NCBI RefSeq assembly: GCF_033100395.1
Contig: NZ_JAWLVJ010000024.1
Span: 1 to 64,000, forward strand
DNA: 64,000 nt
Origin: Terasakiella sp033100395
Lineage (GTDB): Bacteria > Pseudomonadota > Alphaproteobacteria > Rhodospirillales > Terasakiellaceae
Direction: 5' to 3'
The position numbers and the translations under genes are program-made. Of the stretch, positions 18,401 through 30,300 are shown piece after piece (the first letter of the stretch is position 1; each line of letters starts with the position of its first letter). Below the pieces are notes generated by a model. It searched no databases, was not told where the DNA came from, and saw only the letters and a list, made by a program, of their open reading frames with translations.

Positions 18401-18860
18401 AACCGAAGTCGCAAGTTATTGCGACGCCGGTGTACCGATGGATTTGGCAAATCGTGTTGCGACCAGTCGTTTTCTGCTGTTTCTCTTCCCGATTGCGGAA
18501 ATTGCGCGGAAACTGGAACGCCCGACGGGTGAAATTTCTGAAGTCTTTTATCAAATCGGCCAGGAATTCTCTCTTACCCACCTTGCGAAAACTGCGACCG
18601 AACTGGCGGTTGGCAAGGGGCGGTGGGAACGCAGTGCCCTTCATGCCTTAAGCGCGGATTTCTTAAGCTTCCAGTCGGACCTTAGTGTCGCTGTTTTGAA
18701 AGATCCCAAGCGCCTGGAAGAAAACACAAAACGTATTCAGGACAGGTTATTGGAACTTACTGCCATGCAATCGCTGGACTTGGCGACCTTGTCTGTCGCT
18801 GCGGGGACATTTCGACAAATGGTCTCTCTGAATCCTAAGTGTCTCTCCCTAGACACTTAG
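15477..18860 (+). CDS. gdhB: NAD-specific glutamate dehydrogenase, short Bac_GDH form
   Basis: About 1127 residues long, it catalyses glutamate + NAD+ to 2-oxoglutarate + NH4+ + NADH. The Bac_GDH core is clear: VEGVHIRGGKVARGGLRWSD, VPEGAKGGFVIK, GVGDMGGDVFGNGMLLS and VIGEGANLALTQQARIEYA. In the 1600-residue alphaproteobacterial enzymes the core glycine-rich block lies several hundred residues further in; here it is near residue 325, so most of the N-terminal regulatory region is absent. Start choice is uncertain: ATG 15477 has no ribosome binding site, while TTG 15525 follows AAGGAG at six bases; GTG 15423 would run through the gabD hairpin. With gabT it completes nitrogen release from GABA. 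Confidence 0.88.
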   Translation: MNSASKLKVRLEKEKRLFSSDLNKIANILGQLFTSATKLEDVQATSKGMEINFDFGDTSVVSILEMVKDHGPFVGCYQADEACDHFGIVIFNPAGAVALSQLVPILESAGLYVLAEKPVAISFQGDEPARIAHDLEVSAPKGAIVDFEQTRQNLVAAIVGSLSGQLSVDGFNKLLSCGKLSYRQIDLVRTYFKYMKQLGVPYTQQHVERVILEHHEFAYGLIRFFEAKFDPAMQSGDTKAEENKHYNMLMAYASQVDSLDDEKILTIFLNLVSASLRTNFFQKETDGAAKKYISIKFDCAGIDVMPLPRPKFEIFVFSNKVEGVHIRGGKVARGGLRWSDRVDDYRTEILGLVKAQMVKNAVIVPEGAKGGFVIKTSTTSAKERQAAGIEGYRTFISALLDITDNIEKGKTVRPCDVVRHDEDDPYLVVAADKGTATFSDIANEISQTYGFWLDDAFASGGSNGYDHKKMGITAKGAWEAVKRHFREIGIDTQSDEFTVCGVGDMGGDVFGNGMLLSNKIRLIAAFNHKYIFIDPTPDAKSCWAERKRLFEADKSDWSEYDETLLSKGGGIYDRSQKTITVSKEACKALSLETETLSPADLIKAILRASVDLMWFGGIGTYVRATSEDNRTVGDTANDLLRVSADELKCKVIGEGANLALTQQARIEYALAKGRINTDAIDNAAGVNCSDHEVNIKILLQMAVEEGLLSKSERNQLLEEMTPDVERLVLRDNYLQTQAVTVSQTNALDRLDRHKRLMQVLAKGERGVYLDRMIEALPDDEELTRRQAAGQGLVRPEIAVLLSYTKMAVFNELIKTDFPDQLIFERTLQSYFPIALQEGFADLIKKHPLRREIITNKVVNSMVNRVGSGFINDMQDYVGCDDREVATAYALICKVFDLFILWGKVEALDLQVTFEVQQKMLNRISYLVEQGTHYLLRRPNLASDAAFFTWLEGQNIESFLATSVDQLDDAEKALFETEVASYCDAGVPMDLANRVATSRFLLFLFPIAEIARKLERPTGEISEVFYQIGQEFSLTHLAKTATELAVGKGRWERSALHALSADFLSFQSDLSVAVLKDPKRLEENTKRIQDRLLELTAMQSLDLATLSVAAGTFRQMVSLNPKCLSLDT

Positions 18861-18866
18861 AACTTA

Positions 18867-18904
18867 CCCTTCACCTTATCTCCCAAAGGTGAAGGGGATT
18901 TTTT
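18867..18904 (+). terminator. Rho-independent terminator after glutamate dehydrogenase
   Basis: An 11-bp perfect stem (18867-18877 with 18886-18896, CCCTTCACCTT/AAGGTGAAGGG) with an 8-base loop is followed by GATTTTTT. It separates the GABA/glutamate genes from the chemoreceptor. Confidence 0.9.
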
Positions 18905-18927
18905 ATCGTTCGCCCGAGGAAAATGAC

Positions 18928-21045
18928 ATGAAACTTAAATATAAAGTACCAATTGTTGCTGTAATATTCTGTGCGCTTTCCAGTATTGCAATCGGAACTC
19001 TGTCTTATATTCAAAGCCGGGATGCGTTGATTGACAGTACGTTTGAACGCTTAAAGCTAAGCGCGGATGCGCGCAGCCAGTTACTTTCACGCAATATGGA
19101 AAATGCCGTCAAAAGCCTGCAGGGGCTGGTCAATAGTCAGACGATTTATGATGCGGTGAAAAATCTGGATGGAGCTTTGCAGGTCACGGAAAAAGACGAA
19201 ATTTTAAACGAGTTTGTCTCTGGAAATGAAACGCCGGAAGAACGTGCCCGTATTCTGGGCGAAGCACAAACCAATCTTTACATGTGGCGTCATTCCACCT
19301 TGCATCCTTCCTTTCAGGCGATTTGGGAGAATACCGGGATCACGGATGCCTATATCGTCACCCAGAAAGGCGATGTCATTTATACCATCACCAAGTCGGA
19401 AGGTTTTCTCGGCAATGTAAAAGAGATGGGGGTCAGCAAGTTTACAGAGGTCGTGAAAGAGGGCTTTTCCCTGAAGAAAGGAAGCTTGTCCTTCCATGAT
19501 TTTTCCCTGAAGGGGGAGGGGGCAACGGGGGTGCAGGCGGCTTATTGGGTCAGTCCGCTTTTTTCTGCCTTTGCTGCTGACGATGCCACACCAGAAGCGG
19601 TGATTATCTTTCGTTTGTCCTCACGCAATCTCGCGAAACTGATCAAGGATCAGGGGGAGCAGGATAGTTTCATTATTGGACATGATGGGGTGATCCGGTC
19701 TGATCGTATTTTGGTTGATGGGAAGAACCTGGCAGGTACCCGTCTGGACGCCAGTGCCATGGTTCAGATTGGCAAAGGAAATTCCAACACCATTGAATTT
19801 GACGAAGTGAAAATCGGCAGAGAAATTGCGGCCTTTAGCGAAATCGAAATCCTGCACGAACGTTATTACCTTTTGGTCGCACAAAAAAAGGAAACCGCCC
19901 TGCAACCGGTTCAGGACATGGGGATTGCCATGCTTTTAACGGGCGGGGCGGTGATGATCATTGTCATGATGATTATGATTTATCTGGGGCTGAAACTGAC
20001 CAGACCCATTGAAGATTTATCTGTGGTGACGCGCAAGTTGGCAAAGAATGATCTGGATGTGATGGTGCCCGGGATTGATCGACGTGACGAGATCGCAAAG
20101 ATCGCCAAATCGGTCAATGTATTCAAGGAAAATGCCCTGCGTATGCGGGCAATGGAAAAAGAACAGGAAGAGCTGAAACAAAAGGCCGAAACGGACAAGC
20201 GACAGGAAATGCAGCGCCTGGCTGATGGCTTTAAAAGTACAGTTGGTCAATTGATCACGGCTGTTTCGCATGAGATCGAAAATGTGCAGTCCCAGGTCGA
20301 TGTTATTTCCAAGGAAAGTCTGGGCGTGCAGTCTCAGGCGCTGGAAGCCAGTTCAAGCGCGGACAGTTCCAGTGAGAATGTCTCGCTGATTTCTGCAGCT
20401 ATGGAAGAATTGGTGGCATCGGTAAATGAAATCTCCCATCAGGTGACCATGGCGTCTGAGATGGCGCAAACCACCAATGGGGCATCCAAGGAAGGTCAAA
20501 ACCGGGTTCAGAAATTGGCGCAGATAACGTCTGAGATCACCAGTGTGGTGACGTTGATCCAGGATGTGGCGGAACAGACAAACCTGTTGGCCCTAAACGC
20601 AACAATTGAAGCGCAACGTGCGGGTGAGTCTGGTAAAGGTTTTGCTGTGGTTGCGGCCGAAGTCAAAAAACTGGCGGGCCAAACGGCACAGGCGACCAAT
20701 GATATCAGCAGGCAGATCAATGAAATTCAGCATGTCAGCAACGAAGTGGTTGATGTGATTTCTTCGATCACCGGGTCCATCAATACACTGGAAGAAATGA
20801 ACAATGCCGTTGCCTCTGCAGTGACCCAGCAGGAAGCCACGATGAACGAGCTTTCGAAAAACACGCAGGAAGCCAATGTGGATGTTCAGGACGTGCGCAG
20901 CCGGATTGAATATGTCAGTGAAAGCACGGCCAAAACAACTGATAGCGTTGGCAGTGTCCTGAATAAATGCGCCGAAATTTCCATGGCCTCGCGGGAACTG
21001 GATGCGGAAGTGAACAAGTTCCTCAATAATATTGAATATTCATGA
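18928..21045 (+). CDS. Methyl-accepting chemotaxis protein with large periplasmic sensor
   Basis: About 705 residues. ATG 18928 has GAGG upstream, whereas ATG 18889 lies inside the terminator stem. TM1 covers about 5-28, the periplasmic double-Cache-like sensor about 30-340, TM2 about 340-362, HAMP follows, and the signalling domain ends the protein. The normally invariant ATIEAARAGEAGKG hairpin tip reads ATIEAQRAGESGKG, with a bulky Gln for Ala. No C-terminal CheR-binding pentapeptide is seen (it ends NKFLNNIEYS). The ligand is unknown. Confidence 0.9.
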   Translation: MKLKYKVPIVAVIFCALSSIAIGTLSYIQSRDALIDSTFERLKLSADARSQLLSRNMENAVKSLQGLVNSQTIYDAVKNLDGALQVTEKDEILNEFVSGNETPEERARILGEAQTNLYMWRHSTLHPSFQAIWENTGITDAYIVTQKGDVIYTITKSEGFLGNVKEMGVSKFTEVVKEGFSLKKGSLSFHDFSLKGEGATGVQAAYWVSPLFSAFAADDATPEAVIIFRLSSRNLAKLIKDQGEQDSFIIGHDGVIRSDRILVDGKNLAGTRLDASAMVQIGKGNSNTIEFDEVKIGREIAAFSEIEILHERYYLLVAQKKETALQPVQDMGIAMLLTGGAVMIIVMMIMIYLGLKLTRPIEDLSVVTRKLAKNDLDVMVPGIDRRDEIAKIAKSVNVFKENALRMRAMEKEQEELKQKAETDKRQEMQRLADGFKSTVGQLITAVSHEIENVQSQVDVISKESLGVQSQALEASSSADSSSENVSLISAAMEELVASVNEISHQVTMASEMAQTTNGASKEGQNRVQKLAQITSEITSVVTLIQDVAEQTNLLALNATIEAQRAGESGKGFAVVAAEVKKLAGQTAQATNDISRQINEIQHVSNEVVDVISSITGSINTLEEMNNAVASAVTQQEATMNELSKNTQEANVDVQDVRSRIEYVSESTAKTTDSVGSVLNKCAEISMASRELDAEVNKFLNNIEYS

Positions 21046-21249
21046 GCCTTGAAGATAGAGAGATGAGTGTTGCAACAAAATTTACCCCGTCAGGCCAGTG
21101 GCGAAATCGAAACGGCACATCCATGGAGACCTTGCAAGATAGTAAATAAATCTGGCAGGAAAAATCCGTAGGCTGAACCCGACCTGACAGTCGCCGCCTC
21201 AAAGCGGGTTTTGTCAGATCAAATCGGGACTACTACACCTTATTATACC

Positions 21250-21279
21250 TTGCTAGAATGTATCTGAAAATAGTATAAT
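21250..21279 (+). promoter_or_regulatory. Candidate sigma-70 promoter of the giant adhesin gene
   Basis: TTGCTA at 21250 and a perfect TATAAT at 21274 are 18 bp apart, placing transcription start near 21286, about 50 bases before the TTG start codon. The rest of 21046-21334 holds a small CCGC/GCGG hairpin (21194-21207) nested in a CTGACA/TGTCAG pair (21184-21217), possibly the end of the chemoreceptor transcript, and a 28-codon open frame at 21063 that I do not consider a gene. Confidence 0.5.
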
Positions 21280-21334
21280 CGCCTTATTACGACAGACGTC
21301 ATGAAGAACATATCGACACATCTGTGAGGTTGGT

Positions 21335-24300
21335 TTGGCGAGGCAGGTAAAAGACTCGCATGGCTTGGATTTTGGGGATCGGGATAATTTCGATTTTGTC
21401 CTGACCCATTCTGCTGCCTCAGATGCAGTGCTGTCCCTTGAAAGTGAAAGCCCACCGCGACTTTTCCAGAAGCTTGGTTCTGATCTTGTCATCATTCTGC
21501 AAGACGGCACAAACGTTCTGATACAGGATTATTTCCGGGCGGGCGAGATGCCTGATCTGACCTTTGGTCATCAGCACTGGGCAGCCGCCTGGGTAAAGAA
21601 ACTCGCCCTTGCCCAGAACAATCCGCAATACGCCCAAACCGGGGCAACCGATGCGTTGGGAGAACCCATTGGGCAGGTCGATACCCTTTACGGGAATGTA
21701 ACCGCTGTTCGTGCGGATGGGCAACGCGTCACCCTTGAAGCGGGTGATCCTGTTTTTCAGGGGGATTTGCTTGAAACGGGTGCAGAAGGGGCTGTCGGGA
21801 TCACGCTGGCAGATAACTCGGTTTTCTCTGTTGGGGAAGATGCTTCGCTGTTGCTGGATGAAATGGTCTATGATCCGGGCACAGAACAGGGCAAGGCCGT
21901 TTTCTCTCTGCTGGATGGGGCGGCTACTTTTGTTTCGGGGCAAATCGCCAAGATTGACCCGGATGCCATGGTCATCCAAACCCCTGTTGCCACCATCGGG
22001 ATCAGGGGGACCAAAGCGCATTTAAAGGTAGATGGAAACGACTTTCAGGCCATTAACCTGCCGGAAACCACATTGAATGGCGAAGTGCCAGGCGAAATCG
22101 TCGTCTCGGACCAACAAGGCAATGTTATTGCGGTTATCAACGAAGCCTATACGCAGACCTCCTTCAATTCTGTAACTGGTCAGAGCCAAAGCCAGACCAT
22201 AACCCCGCAGCAGGCCGAACAAGCGACGCGTTCCACCCAACGTGCCTTGCCTCAAACCCGTGAAGAACGCGCTGTTGAAGCACGAGGTAAAGCAGAAGAA
22301 GCCAAACAGCAGGTGGAAAAGGCCCAGCAGGAACTGGATGCAGCCCAGCAGGAAGTCGAACAGCTGGAAGAACAGGTCGATGCCCTTGAAGCAGAATTGG
22401 CAGAAGGTGAACTAACGGCAGAAGAAATCGCTGCTCTGGAAGCTGAAGCTGCGGAACTTGCAAGACTTGCTGAACAGGCTGCATTGGAAGCTCAGGAACT
22501 GGAGTTGAATGCGCAGGAGTTAGAGCAGGAAGCGTTGGTTCTGGAAAACCAAGCGACAGAAGCCGTTGAAGAAGCCACATCAAATGTGGGTTTTGCAGTG
22601 AACACGGCAGCAATTTATGAAGAGCAGAGTGATACTCAAGGTGATGATCCGATTGAGGTCAAAGAAGAGCTTGTAGAAGAACCTGTTGAGGAAGGTTCGA
22701 CAGAGGAAGGGCCAGGTGATGAAACACCTGTTGACGGAGATCCCATCGATGGAGACCCTATTGACACAGAGCAGCTTGGAGAAACACCAGAAGACCCGGG
22801 AACCGTTGAAATTGTCACACTTGGACCTGATACCGAGGTTGAACTGAATTCCACCACCACAACAACGTTTAATGTGCTGGATACAACAGGGGATACGGGC
22901 AGTTCGGGCACAAATACGACTGACAACCAGACGACAACGACAGAGACGAAAAAAGACTCACCACGAGACGACAATACGCAGGTCAATATCAACGAAAACG
23001 TAGCCCCAATTGTTTCCAACAGCAGCACGCAAATTTCCAGTCAGACTACCACACTGACCGAAAGTATGTTGTCTCTCAACGATTCTGATGGGAATGCGGA
23101 TACATTGGTGATCCGTATTACTGATGCGCCGACTAACGGGACTTTGCGGATCGATGATGGTTTGGGGGGATGGACGACCCTGACGCCAAATTCAAATAAT
23201 GATAATTTTACCTATGCCGATGTCAAAGCGGGTAAAGTTCAATATTATCAATCCAATGCGACGGATGCGGATAGTTTCCAGTTTACTGTGTCTGATGGGC
23301 AAGCCACGGTTTCAAGTTCATTTACTGTAGAAGGTCCGGGGGCCATATCGGTTTCAGGCTCTGCCATTGACGGTTACATTGCAGGCGCACAAGTCTTTGT
23401 TGATGTGGACGGGGATAGAGTGCGCGACCTGAAAGATGAAGACGAAAACAATAATGGTATTTTGGATCCAGGCGAAGACCAAGATGGGGATGGTAATCTT
23501 GATGTTGAAGAGGATGGAACGACTACCGATGAAAATGGCAGTTATTCGCTGAGTTCCAACCAGACAGGAGACATTGTTGTTAGTGGCGGAAGAGATATCA
23601 AGGCGAATTTGGATTTTACAGGCTATTTTTCAGCACCTCGGGATAGTTCATCATCCGGATCTACAACTTTTCACGTTACGCCTATTACTACACTTGTTCA
23701 GCAGGAAATGGCAAATAATAGTGTGGATGCGGCAACGGCGCAAGCCTCGATCAAACAGGCTCTGGGGCTGACAGCCAGTGCCAATATTGATCTACTGAAT
23801 TTTGACCCTCTGGCTGAAATGTCAGGAAGTGATGCCAGTGCTGCGGCAGAGCTTTTTAAGGTCGGTATGATGGTTGCGACGACTTTAGAAGTGGCTTCGT
23901 CCGCTTTTACAGGCTCTTCTGGAAATAGTTCTGATGCTGACATTGCAAATGCACGTGCCGCTGTTTTATCGGCATTAGTTGATCAAATGAGGACAGACAA
24001 CAGTTTTGATATCACTCAAAGTTCAAGCCTTTCATCAGTGCTGACTACCGCTCAGTCAAATTTCTCGGGTAGTACTGCATCGTTGAATTTTAATGAATTA
24101 AGCAACGCTTTGAGTGTTTCGAATTTAGATGCAGATGCAATTGTTTTTAATCCAAGTGACCCTGATGGCTTCCAAAACCGTATGGTTCAAAATCAGACAG
24201 TTGCGCAAGGTGTGATGGCTGACAAACTCAAAAATGGTGAGTCGGTTGTAGCGTTCACAAATTCGGCGAATTTTTCCAATGCTGTTGGCTTGATCGGCGA

Positions 24301-27300
24301 TGACAATGACAATGATATTTCTGGTACAGCTTCAGCTGATACACTTCATGGGCAAGGGGGGAATGATACGCTTAAAGGCGCGGGGGGAGATGACGAACTA
24401 CACGGTGATCCAGGCACGGATATGGCGATCTACGACGGAATATATTCTGATTTTGCAATATCTTTTGGTCAGGTCACAAAACGGGGTAAAGTACAAACTG
24501 CCCTTTATATAGAAGATACAAATTCCGGGAATGAAGGCAGCGATACATTGCTGGGGATTGAGCGTATCCAGTTTGGTGATGTCACCCTGAATGTTGATGG
24601 GCAAACCTTGACCGGGTCAGGCACCATTGATGGCGGGCTGTCCAATGATGTGTTGACGGGGACAAATGATGCCAACACACCCGATATCCTGCGTGGCTTT
24701 GATGGTAATGACAGTCTGGATGGGGCTGGCGGGGCGGATGTGCTGGAAGGCGGCAGTGGTAATGACACGTTGGTCTATCGCGATGGCCTGCAATCCGTTG
24801 ATGGCGGGACAGGCATTGATACGCTGCGGATTGTGGACAATGAAACACTGGATTTATCAACCTTCACCAACCTAAGTTCCATTGAAAGCTTTAGTCTGGG
24901 TTCAGGTGCAGACTTGCTTAATATCAGCGAGGCTGATCTGGATGGCAGCAAAATCGCGAACCAAATCCATATTTACGGGGACAGCACCAACACCATTTCC
25001 ACCTCTGATGGATATGACTGGACGGTGGTGGGCTATAGCGGTCCTTCCAATCAATTCCTGCAACTGACCAATAATGGCAAAATAATCCATGTGGACCGGG
25101 ACATTGTTCTGGATAATTTCAACGCAGCCCCGCTTGCCTCGCAAACAGCTGCGATCACCGAACAGGATCAAAGCATCAATATTCAAAACCTGTTTACGGA
25201 TGCCAATGATGCCCCCAGTGTAACGACGTCTATTACGCAAAATGGTCAGTATGGTTCGGTCTCGGTTGTAGATGGGGAGATTGTTTATACGCCAAATGCA
25301 GGATTTGCGGGCACAGACACCATCGCTTATCGCGTAACCGATTCATATGGGGCAACAAGCCAATCTACCATTACGGTGACCGTCAATGATGCCCCGGATG
25401 TGACAACCAATGAAACGTTGGTGGCGGGTGGCGGGACGACCACGGCCCTTGGCACGTCATTTTTAAATATCACCGACAGTGATACGGCGGCTTCACAAGT
25501 GGTCATTACCCTGACCAGCAACGTGCAATATGGTGATTTGCAGGTTGAGGCAAGCCGGGGCGGATATGTTTCTGTTGGTGCAGGATTCCCGGTGTCGTCA
25601 TTTACGCTTGCAGATGTGCAAAATGGCAGTGTTCGTTACGTTCACAATGGTGCGCCGACGAATGACAGCTTTGAATTTACTGTATCTGATGGTACATCAA
25701 CCACGGCGGCAACGACCTTTAATATCGCAAATTCTGCCACACAATTGGGTGAAATTACGCTGACAGGGACTGCCTTTGACGGATATCTGTCCGGGGCGAC
25801 GGTCTTCGTTGACCTGGACGGAGATAAGGTACGTGATGCGGGGGAAGATTTCACAACAACCGACAGCAGCGGTGCCTTTAGTCTGAGCACCGAACAAAAC
25901 GGTGACATTGTGGCAACAGGCGGTACGGACGTTGATACGGGTCTTGCGTTTGATGGATATTTTACGCTGAATACCCAATATACTACAGGCACGGTTGCCA
26001 TCAGCCCGCTTACAACATTGATCACCGAATTGATGCGCGCCAACAATATCGGGGAAGTTCAGGCCGAAAATGTTGTCAAGACGGCCTTGGGTTTGAATAT
26101 CGATTTTCTGGATTTGACCAGCTTTGACCCCTACAGTTATTTGTCCAGCGAGCTATCCGGCATTGCTGCCCCGGTTGCAAGGCATGGGGTCATGATTGCC
26201 AATGTCATTGAAACAACGGTTGCAGCTTTCAAGGCTGCGGGGGCTTCAGAAACCGAAGCGCGCGGGGCGATCATTGATGCCCTGGCTGACCAGTTCCAGA
26301 TCAAGGCCAATGCCTCAACGGTGTTTAATTTTACAAGTTCCGCTGATGTGCAGTCCTTTATTTCTGCTGCTGAGGCTGAATATGTCGCCCTTCAGCAAGG
26401 CGGGGCGTTAAATGGGCAAAATCTGGATTCAGCTGGACTGCAAAGTCTGATTAATGCAGCTGCATCGCAGATCAATACGATTGATCTATCCAGTGGCGTC
26501 ACGGCCTTTAGCGATGCGTTGCGCTCACACGCGCTTATCCTTCAACGCGACGCTGTTGAACTTCTGGAAAACGGCAGCAGTGTTGCTGCCTTTGACACAT
26601 TATCCGAACTGAATGCTCGTCTTGCCATGATGGGGACGGATGGCAATGATTATCTTTCTGGCAGCGGTCTGGATGATCGTCTTGATGGCTTTGACGGGAA
26701 CGACACGCTGATCGGCAATGCGGGCGATGATGTCATACGTGGTGGCCTTGGTGGGGATACGCTTATCGGATCACAAGGCGATGATATCCTGTTTGGCGGG
26801 GATGGAAGTGATGTTGCGACTTATACCTCCGACTATAATGAATTTACGGTTTCTTCTACCAATCAAGGTGTCTACACGCTGACGGATATGGTTGGCGGTG
26901 GCGAACTTGGCATATTGGAAGGCACAGATACCCTTCACGATATTGAAACCGTGCAGTTTGGCGACATCACCTTGTCCACGCAGGCACAAATCCTGTCCGG
27001 TTCAGGCACATTGAGTGGCGGACTTGCAGGGGATACGATTTTTGGGTCCGGCGGATCTGATACGCTGATCGGTTATGCCGGTGACGATACCTTTGATGGC
27101 ACAGGTGGTGTCGATGATTTTGATGGCGGGGCGGGTGATGATACGGTTGTCCTGTCCAATGGATCGGATCTGGATGTTTCTGATACCTCATCAAGCTTTA
27201 CATCCATTGAAAATTTCACGCTTTCCGCCAATTCTGACCTCACTGGACTGACATCTGCTTTTGTCAGCAATACAAGTTCGACGAACATTCTGACCATTGA

Positions 27301-30300
27301 TGGGGATGCGACCAACACCATTGCCAAATCTGCGCAGTCATCGGATTGGCAGTATGATGGCATTCAAAGTGCCTATTATCGCTTTACGCTGGATGGGGCA
27401 ACCATCCTTGTGGATCGTGATATTGATATCACCAACTTTAATGCAGCCCCTGTTGCCAGTGGGGCAACCACCAGCACGAATGAAGATCAGGCTGTCACCC
27501 TGACGAACCTGTTTACGGATGCCAACGGCACGACGGGCGTTACCATTGATAACAGCTATACCATAACGGCTAGCAACGGGACTGTGGCGCAATCGGGGCA
27601 AAATCTGATCTATACACCAAATCAGGATTTCTCTGGTTCAGACAGCTTTACCTATCAGGTCACAGATTCCCTTGGGCTGACAAGTCAGGCAAGTGTCAGT
27701 GTCACGGTCAACAGCACCAACGATCTGCCAACACTCATCAACAATAACGGGATGAGTGCAAACACCGGGACAGTGACCAGTCTGACATCCAGCATGTTAT
27801 CGGCAACGGACCCGGACAACACCAATGCGGAAATTTATTTTACCATGGTCAATAATCCGGCCAATGGTACTTTGCAGGTCTATGATACGGATAATTGGTA
27901 TGCGATCAGTGCCTTGCAGGGATCAGACTATACCGATTTCACCATGGCTGATGTTGTGGCAGGCCATGTGCGTTATGTGCATGGTGGCGGTCAGGATGTG
28001 GATCATTTTGATTTCTCCATCACCGATAATTCTGGTCAGCCTGTTCAAAACGGGCAATCCCCCTATACCTTTAACATCACCACACAGGCGATCACCAGCT
28101 GGGAAGGCGACGGCGGGGATAATTCCTGGCATGAAGGGACCAACTGGGCCAGCGGGATTGTGCCCTCTGGTGGACTGGATGCCTTTATCTTCAGCGGGAC
28201 ATCAAATTATTCAACGGGTGTCACGGATATCGGCACCCTGACCTTTACGGGTGGCACGCTTAATGTTTCTGGCGGTACCTTGAATATTGGACAAATATCC
28301 GATTTTGAAGCAGGTTCCACTTTTGGGTTATCAGGCGGCACATTAAATGCCAATGGTGCGCTTGATATTGATGGAACGTTTAATTGGTCAGGTGGTGGTA
28401 CCCTTGGCGGCAGCGCGGGCATTGATCTGGATGGGACCTATAATTTCACGAATGCCAGTGCAAAGACGCTGGATACGACATTAACGTTTAACGCCAATGG
28501 CACGCTTACAGCGCAATCCATTAGCGGCAGCGGTGCCATTGTCAATGCAGCAGATTTAACCATGCATTCTTCTGGCACCTATAACGTTGGCTTTACAAAC
28601 CAAGCCAGCCACACACTTCGTTTGACCGGGACCAATACGGCCACTATGAATTTTGGGGCCAATGTCATTAACCAGGGCATTTTGGCGATGGACAATACCT
28701 ATAATTATTATGGGAATGGCGCCAACACCTTTATGAATTTGTCCACCAATACTTTGACGAATACCGGAACGATTGAATTTCTGAATTCCACTAATCGAGC
28801 CTCAGGAACACGCTATATTTCAGGGAATCTTGACAACACCAACGGTACGATCAATGCAAATTGGCATGGTCGCCTAAATGTCGATACGTCTTTTGAAAAC
28901 CGTAACGGCACGATTGATTTTGGCACATCTGGTGCGGATTTGAGCCTTAATGGCGGTACGATTTATTTTGATGACACAACGAATCTTCTGGGGACAGGCA
29001 GCCTTTCCTTTGTGGGGGACCAGTCGCTGAATATTGCTGATGGTTTTACCTATGATAACTCCAATGTTCGTTTCTATATGACGAACAATTCAGCCACCAC
29101 AACTATCGACGGAACAGGTGACTTCGTTATTGATGGCGCCAACTTCATCTTCAATGGGGGGGATGATCAGTTCAATGTGGATGTCGTCGTCCAGAATGAT
29201 GCCACGCTGACACTGACCCATAACAACGCAACAACGGCCTTGTTTAATCAGAACCTTACCAATCAGGGGCGGATTGTTCTTGATAACACCTACAGCTATT
29301 ATGGTAACGGGTCCTACACTGACCTGAATGTATCAAACGGAATACTGACCAACACAGGTACAATCAATTTCGCAAATTCAACCAACCGAGCGTCTGGTGG
29401 ACGTGAAATTATTGGAGCTATCGATAATACGGGTGGCATTCTGGAAATGGATTGGCATGGTCAGATCACCAATACCGGTAAAACCTTTGAAAATAGAAAT
29501 GGCACCATTGATTTTGATGCAAATGTCACCTTGTCCATTTCGGGTGGCACCATCAACTTTGGACCTAATACGACCATTACAGGGGCGGGCACCATTGATT
29601 TCGCAGGTGATCAATCATTGAATATCGGCACGGGTTTTACGTTCGATAACAATGACCTTACTTTCTATATGCGGGGCACAAATGATACGACCACTATTGA
29701 TGGCACAGGGGATTTCACCATCGATGGGGCAAACTTTGTCTTTAGAGGTGGGGATGATCAATTTAATGTGGATGTTGTCACAACCAATGACGGCACCCTG
29801 ACCCTGACCCATAACAATACGATGACTGCTCTTGTGAACGCGAATGTCACCAATGTTGGCACCATCGTTATGGATAATACCTATAACTATTATAGCAATG
29901 GCGCGACAACCACATTGGAAATCGGTGACAATACCCTGACCAATACAGGGACAATCAACTTCATTAATTCCATCGGAACCGTTTCCGGCAATCGGACCAT
30001 TAGCGGGAATGTGGATAACACAAATGGCTTGATTGACCTGGACTGGCATGGATATATCAGCAATATCGGTCATACGTTTGAAACCCGAAACGGTACCATC
30101 GACTTTGGGGCGAACAACCGCACTTTCAGTTTGCATGGCGGGACCATCAACTTCGGGCCCAATACCACCATTCTGGGATCAGGAACGATCAATTTTGATT
30201 ATGACCAGACATTGGATATTGGAACGGGCTTTACCTACAATAATTCCAACGTCGATTTCTATATGAGTGGGTCTGGTGACAAGACGACCATCAATGGGAC

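Noticed and set aside
21063..21149. 28-codon open frame after the chemoreceptor
   Set aside because: Too short, weak ribosome binding site, no recognisable feature.
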